Assembly: GCA_021613375.1 (NCBI GenBank)
Contig: CM038703.1
Coordinates: 23,114,194-23,178,193, forward strand
DNA from: Megaleporinus macrocephalus
Lineage: Eukaryota > Chordata > Actinopteri > Characiformes > Anostomidae
Length of the DNA: 64,000 bases
Reading direction: 5' to 3'
Part shown: piece after piece, positions 59,319-64,000 of the stretch
Numbering within the stretch: the stretch's first letter is position 1
Layout of the letters: each line of letters starts with the position of its first letter
The notes under the pieces: model-generated
What the model saw: the letters and a program-made list of their open reading frames with translations, nothing else
Told to the model about the DNA's origin: nothing
Database searches by the model: none
Made by a program: the position numbers and the translations under genes

Positions 59319-61805
59319 CTGGTTAACACATTGTAAACAAAATTTATATTAAAACAAAGTTAAAGGAACATGATGGGTTTATGATACTGCCTCAGAAGTG
59401 ACTGCACACAAGGATTTTTTCTGTGAACAAGCCACCGTTAGATATATATTTTTAAACTTGAGATCCCGTCTCACAATAGCTGACAAAATTACTGTCTATC
59501 GCTGCCCTCTGTCTGAAACCCTCAGTTTAAGCTCCTATAATTTTAAGCCCACATCCTGATGAGCCCACTGTGCTTCTAATAGTCAGATCACCCACTCTGT
59601 TCTGACTGGTCAACTAACAGAACAGTTCAAAGCAGTAGCAGCATTCAGGAAAAAGTCCCACCCCTACAAGCAGCCAATAAGGACTGTGTTACGAGATGAT
59701 GGCACCTGAGCTGGAATTCCAACAGGGCGTTTCAGGCAGCTGAGAAAAGTGTACTTTGGGTTTCATAACTTTGCACAATTCAACAAGCATACTCGTTACA
59801 TTTAGTCTCCATGTAACAGGATATCGCTGCTGTCGGAAGACAACCTTGTTTTCCAGCTTTCGACATAATTTGAAAGTAGCTGTTGTCATTTACATAATGG
59901 CAAATTTCATGATGAATAGGCCAAAAAGGTTTTGGAAAAATTTCAGGTTTGCCTGACTTACATGAAATGTAAAGTATGTTTCTGTAAATGTATCATTTTA
60001 ATATGGAGGACAAAAAATATAAATGAAGTATAAATGAATAAACGTACAAATAAATAATTAAATACAAAAATATATAAATGAATAAATAAATAAATAAATG
60101 CACTGATCAGCACTGAACTGAACTAAACCATACATTACCCTTTTCAAACCAAACTGCAGCCAGTCATTTGGTTCATGGCTCTCAAAACCATTTGCTAAAT
60201 ATCTTCGTTTGCAATGGTTCTTAAAACACTGCTATAAGTAACACAGCGCTAATTTAAATGAATGAGCTTTAAACAACTTAGCTTTTTGCTAGCTGTACAG
60301 CTATCAGTGCTTCAGAGCGCAGCCAAGGCAGTGGTAGCAGAGCCAGAATGACCAGAGCTCTTTAACCAATCCTGCTTTAGTCTGATAAATGTGGAAATAT
60401 GTAAGTAAACATAGAAATAAATATATAAATAAATGTAAAAATAAATAAATGTAGAACTACTGAAATAAATGCAGAAATAAATAAATAAAGGTAGAATTAC
60501 TGAAATAAATGTAAAAATAAATAAATAAATTACTTAACTAATGTAGAAATATGGAAATAAATAAATAAATACATTTATTTATTTAATTATTTGTGCATTT
60601 ACTTATGTATTTAATTATACATTTATTTATTCTTATGTCATTTTTTGTCCTCCATATTTTGGAGATAGAAGGTTATGATCCAAAAGCAGCAATTTATTGT
60701 TCAGTTTGTTCAAATGAAACAGCAACTATCTAATTTGGTTTAGTCGTGATTTACAATGCATGTCAGAAGGATTTCATTGCAAAATGCTATTAAACACCAC
60801 CTTAGGGAATTTTCTTTTGTTTCCCACATGATATACACTGTTGCGAATGGGCTTCACACTTTACTAGCCGCACAGCAGAACAATAGGAAACGTTGCATTC
60901 GTTTTTTGTTTTTTTAATGTTTGTAATATTGCAATAGTTGTGTTTTAACTGGAAAAAGCACAGCACTTACAGTGATGATGTGCCCAGTACTGCAGCTAAC
61001 TGCAGTCACTGACCACCCAAAAAGGTGGCCAGGTAGAAGCCCACCAAACATTTGTGCTGATAACTTGATGATCTAGGCCTGGCAGCAGTGCTTTAACAAG
61101 CAAAGAATTGGCTTGTTAAGCAGTTATGATAGCTTAGAAAAAGGTCTAGAATTTGACTTAATGTCTGCTCCCAGCTAGATGCAAAAGTTACATGTTAGTC
61201 AAATTTAGCTCAAGGTTAATGCAATAGTATTAAGTTTATGGCTGAAAAAGTTACGACCCACACCACAGCCCTGTGCTCTTTTGTTTTATGAATAATTCTC
61301 ACAATAGTAACGTTTGTCATATTTAAATTCATGTCTGATTGGTCTGCAGCCCCCCCAAAAAACCTAGTACTCACACGTCACACAGCATTTACAGGGATTA
61401 TGCTGAACTATTTAAACCCAAAGTGTTACTTTAAGATAGTAATAGGCTAAACCATCACTGTCAGATTACTGTTTATTGGTAGGTAAATGTCCCAAATCCT
61501 AAACCCTAAATTTCAACTTGTGAAAATAATGATTTTAATGTTGTTTTTTAAAAGGTCTTTCTGGAAGCTTTAGATTTCATCACATTTAACTCCATCTGAT
61601 TGAATTATTTACATTCTTATTCTGTGACTTCTTAACATTAGGTGAGGTGTTGTATGCATTTTTTACTCTTTAGCATGAAAACAAAAGTTTTATCTAAAAA
61701 GTCAAACTCTACCTTAGTTCTATTGTTCCTAAGTTCTATGTGTGAGCCAATCAGAACTTCGAATGCATGCAAGAGGACCAATCAGGTTCCACCTCTTTGT
61801 TATAT
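59319..61805. other. probable tax1bp1 intron with inverted-repeat transposon
   Basis: 2.5 kb upstream of the first tax1bp1 exon seen. It holds the 659-bp inverted-repeat element (60000-60658). No further tax1bp1 exon was recognised, so the N-terminal half should lie right of the window. Confidence 0.5.
60000..60658. mobile_element. nonautonomous DNA transposon with perfect 19-bp TIRs
   Basis: AATATGGAGGACAAAAAAT at 60000-60018 and its exact reverse complement at 60640-60658. Both arms continue inward into AAATAAAT/ATTTATTT-type repeats that are mutually complementary. The centre (60090-60400) is noncoding unique sequence. A target-site duplication is not clear because the flanks are T-rich. 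Confidence 0.8.
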
Positions 61806-62234
61806 TGAATTCAATTGCGAAACGCCAAGGAGTCCTACAGGAAGAAGGTGGAGCAGAAGCTGAAGGAGAACAACATGAGGGAGGTATGTTATGGCATGAA
61901 GTCCATCACGGGCTGTAAGCAGAGGACAGATAGTGCCACAGACGGAGATGTGGAGAGAGCCAATGAGTTCAACATCTTCTTCAACCGGTTTGACTGCACT
62001 GTTCAGGACTGTTCAGCTCCAGCAGCCACCTCCTCCTCCACACCCCCCTCAGCTCCTGATACTTCAGTCTCTGTCTGCCTGGACATCAACACCTCACCTT
62101 CTCCTATTGTTATGCATGCATCCCACCCATAGGCTAACAGCACACACAGCCTGGCTCCTGCTCCCCCCGATTCACACCTTCTTCACACAGAGCAGACCAC
62201 TGAAGCCCCTCCTTCTCCCCCTCTGCACACCTTT

Positions 62235-63627
62235 ACTGCTGATCAGAGGTGAGCTGAGCAGACTACACACAAGAAAGGCAGCTGGACCAGACAGAGTGTG
62301 TCCCAGACTACTGAAGTCCTGTTCAGCTGAGCTGGGGGCTCCCCTTCAGTACATCTTCAACCTGAGTTTGCGCTTGGGGAGGGTCCCCACACTGTGGAAG
62401 ACATCATGCCTGGTTCCAGTACCCAAGAAGGCACGACCCGGTGAGCTCAATGACTTCAGACCGGTCGCTCTTGCATCACATGTCATGAAGACCCTGGAAC
62501 GACTGCTTCTACACCGCCTCAGACCCCAGGTTCAACATGCAATGGACCCCCTGCAGTTCGCCTACAGGGAGAAAGTGGGAGTGGAGGATGCCATACTGTA
62601 CTTTCTCCATAGGACCCACTCTCATCTGGACAGGGGGGGCAGCGCTGTGAGAGTCATGTTCTTTGATTTTTCCAGTGCCTTCAACACCATTCAGCCCCTC
62701 CAACTAAGAGACAAGCTGGTGAGGATGCAAGTGAGTCCACACCTGGTCTCCTGGATCACTGACTACCTCACTGGCAGACCTTAGTATGTCAGGCTGAAGG
62801 ACTGCAAATCAGAGACTGTGGTCAGCAGCACAGGAGCACCACAGGGTACTGTACTCTCCCTATTCCTCTTCACACTCTACACCTCAGACTTCCAGTACAA
62901 CTCTGAGTCGTGCCACATGCAGAAGTTTTCGGACAATACTGCCATTGTGGCCTGTGTACGGGGAGGGCAGGAGGAAGAGTACAGACATCTTGTGGACGAC
63001 TTTGTGTTATGGTGCCGTAGGAACAACCTGCTGCTGAACACCTCCAAGACCAAGGAGATGGTGGTGGACTTCCGCAGGGTCAGGCCACTCACACAGCCTG
63101 TGTCTATTGAGGGGGTTGATGTGGAGATGGTTAAGACCTACAGGTATCTCGGTCTGCACCTTGATGATAGATTGGACTGGTCAGCCAACACAGACACCCT
63201 GTACAGAAAGAGGCAGAGCCGGCTTTACTTTCTGAGGAAGCTGGGATCCTTTAACATCTGTAGGAAGCTCCTGCGGATGTTCTATCAGACTGTGGTGTCC
63301 AGCTGTCTTTTCTATGCTGTGGTGTGCTGGGGAGGCAGCATGAAAAAGAGAGACGAGATGTGTCTGGACAAGCTGGTCAGACGTGCGGGGTCCGTGGTTG
63401 GTGTGGAGCTAGAGTCTGTGGCTACGGTAGCAGAGAGGAGGACACTGCACAAACTGCTCTCCATCATGGATGATGATGGTCACCCACTGCACACCATCAT
63501 CATGGAACAAAGGAGCAAGTTCAGTGGCAGGTTCCTGTCACAGAGCTGCTCTACAGACAGACTCAGGAGATCCTTTGTCCCGAGAGCCATCAGACTCGGA
63601 AGCCGGAAGAGGAAGGAGGACAGATGA
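62235..63627 (+). pseudogene. LINE reverse transcriptase pseudogene
   Basis: RT coding region of the LINE. It is open except for TAG at 62782-62784, between LTGRP and YVRLKD, where related elements have Gln. Both halves are in the same frame. With FSDN in place of FxDD it would lack a metal-binding aspartate, so it is dead by two independent lesions. Confidence 0.85.
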
Positions 63628-63689
63628 GGAACAAGTCCCTTAATTCAAATGACAGTTTATTTTTATTTTTATTTGTACTGTAATCACAT

Positions 63690-63905
63690 TACTGTACATC
63701 TGCACTCCCGGACACTATTGACACTTTACTGGACATCTTATGTCAGCACTCATAGACACTATTGACACTTTGATGTACATCCTGTACATTTGCACTCACA
63801 GACACTATTTGACACTTTGCTGTACATCCTGTACATTTGCACTCACAGACACTATTTGACAATTTGCTGTACATCCTGTACATTTGCACTCACAGACACT
63901 TTTTA
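63690..63905 (+). repeat. 47-bp tandem repeat in the LINE 3' UTR
   Basis: About four to five copies of a unit containing TGTACATCCTGTACATTTGC and ACTCACAGACACTATT(T)GAC. The last copies are nearly identical and the first is diverged. Confidence 0.8.
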
Positions 63906-64000
63906 ACACTATTTAACATTTACTTAATACAATCTTTGCACATCTATTTATTTTGTAATAAATATCCCAGTACATTAATATATCTAATGATACCTGTTTG

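Larger units (their letters stand above)
61810..64000 (+). mobile_element. 5'-truncated, defective L2-like LINE
   Basis: Non-LTR retrotransposon, plus strand, antisense to tax1bp1. It starts in the linker upstream of the reverse transcriptase (AKESYRKKVEQKLKENN), so the endonuclease domain is missing. The RT domain is in one frame from about 62230 to 63627: KAAGPDRV, DFRPVALA, motif A FDFSSAFNT, motif B GAPQGTVLS, motif C FSDNTAIV, and YRYLGLHLDDRLDW. The family motif C is FxDD, and here the second Asp is Asn. A frameshift separates the linker frame (61815-62132) from the RT frame. An amber TAG at 62782-62784 interrupts it. The 3' UTR begins at 63628 and contains a 47-bp tandem repeat. The right end may lie outside the window. 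Confidence 0.88.

Noticed and set aside
62509..63092. Minus-strand open frames within the LINE
   Set aside because: They are antisense shadows of the reverse transcriptase.
63690..63905. CRISPR-like array
   Set aside because: The 47-bp units are contiguous without unique spacers and lie in a LINE 3' UTR of a eukaryotic genome.
1..64000. tRNA, rRNA or microRNA genes
   Set aside because: No cloverleaf with A/B boxes, no rRNA segment and no convincing microRNA hairpin were recognised by eye. A covariance-model scan would be needed to exclude small ones.

Overview
This is vertebrate nuclear DNA, almost certainly from a teleost fish. It has split genes with GT-AG introns, AT-rich introns, long (CA)n, (TA)n and (CT)n tracts, Tc1/mariner transposase remnants, L2-like LINEs and many small inverted-repeat elements. 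The gene order matches a conserved vertebrate block. In human chromosome 7p15, CREB5 and JAZF1 are head-to-head neighbours, and JAZF1 and TAX1BP1 are tail-to-tail neighbours on the side towards HIBADH, EVX1 and the HOXA cluster. The same order and orientation occur here within about 60 kb. I cannot say from this window which of the teleost duplicates (a or b) these are.

Layout. (1) 4.77-19.5 kb, minus strand: creb5, with nine coding exons from the start codon at 16195 to the leucine-zipper exon at 4771. The last coding exon lies beyond the left edge. A CpG-rich promoter with three perfect CRE palindromes sits at 18.4-19.5 kb. (2) 19.5-26.2 kb: intergenic, with a (TA)n tract, dispersed repeats, a possible degraded transposase and an antisense LINE 3' tail. 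(3) 26.2-47.5 kb, plus strand: jazf1, complete in five coding exons (233 residues), with a 12.7-kb first intron and a 2.8-kb 3' UTR. (4) 47.5 kb to beyond 59.3 kb, minus strand: the 3' half of tax1bp1 in eight coding exons (391 residues to the stop). Its N-terminal SKICH and first coiled-coil exons lie beyond the right edge. (5) 61.8-64.0 kb: a 5'-truncated, broken L2-like LINE, antisense within what is probably a tax1bp1 intron.

The three genes do not form a pathway. creb5 is a bZIP activator that binds CRE/AP-1-type sites. jazf1 is a zinc-finger cofactor of nuclear receptor TR4 and of the NuA4/TIP60 acetyltransferase complex. tax1bp1 is a ubiquitin-binding autophagy receptor and A20 adaptor. 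They probably stay together because their introns hold long-range enhancers of the neighbouring HoxA region, and several intron segments here look like candidate conserved noncoding elements. Exon boundaries were set by eye from splice consensus, codon phase and remembered human protein sequences. All internal phases of the three genes close without conflict. The most notable points are the loss of both PPxY motifs in the tax1bp1 zinc fingers, an early stop removing the last ten residues of jazf1, the CRE cluster at the creb5 promoter, UG-repeat tracts next to splice sites, and polyadenylation signals of the two convergent genes only about 65 bp apart. I found no wholly new biological system.
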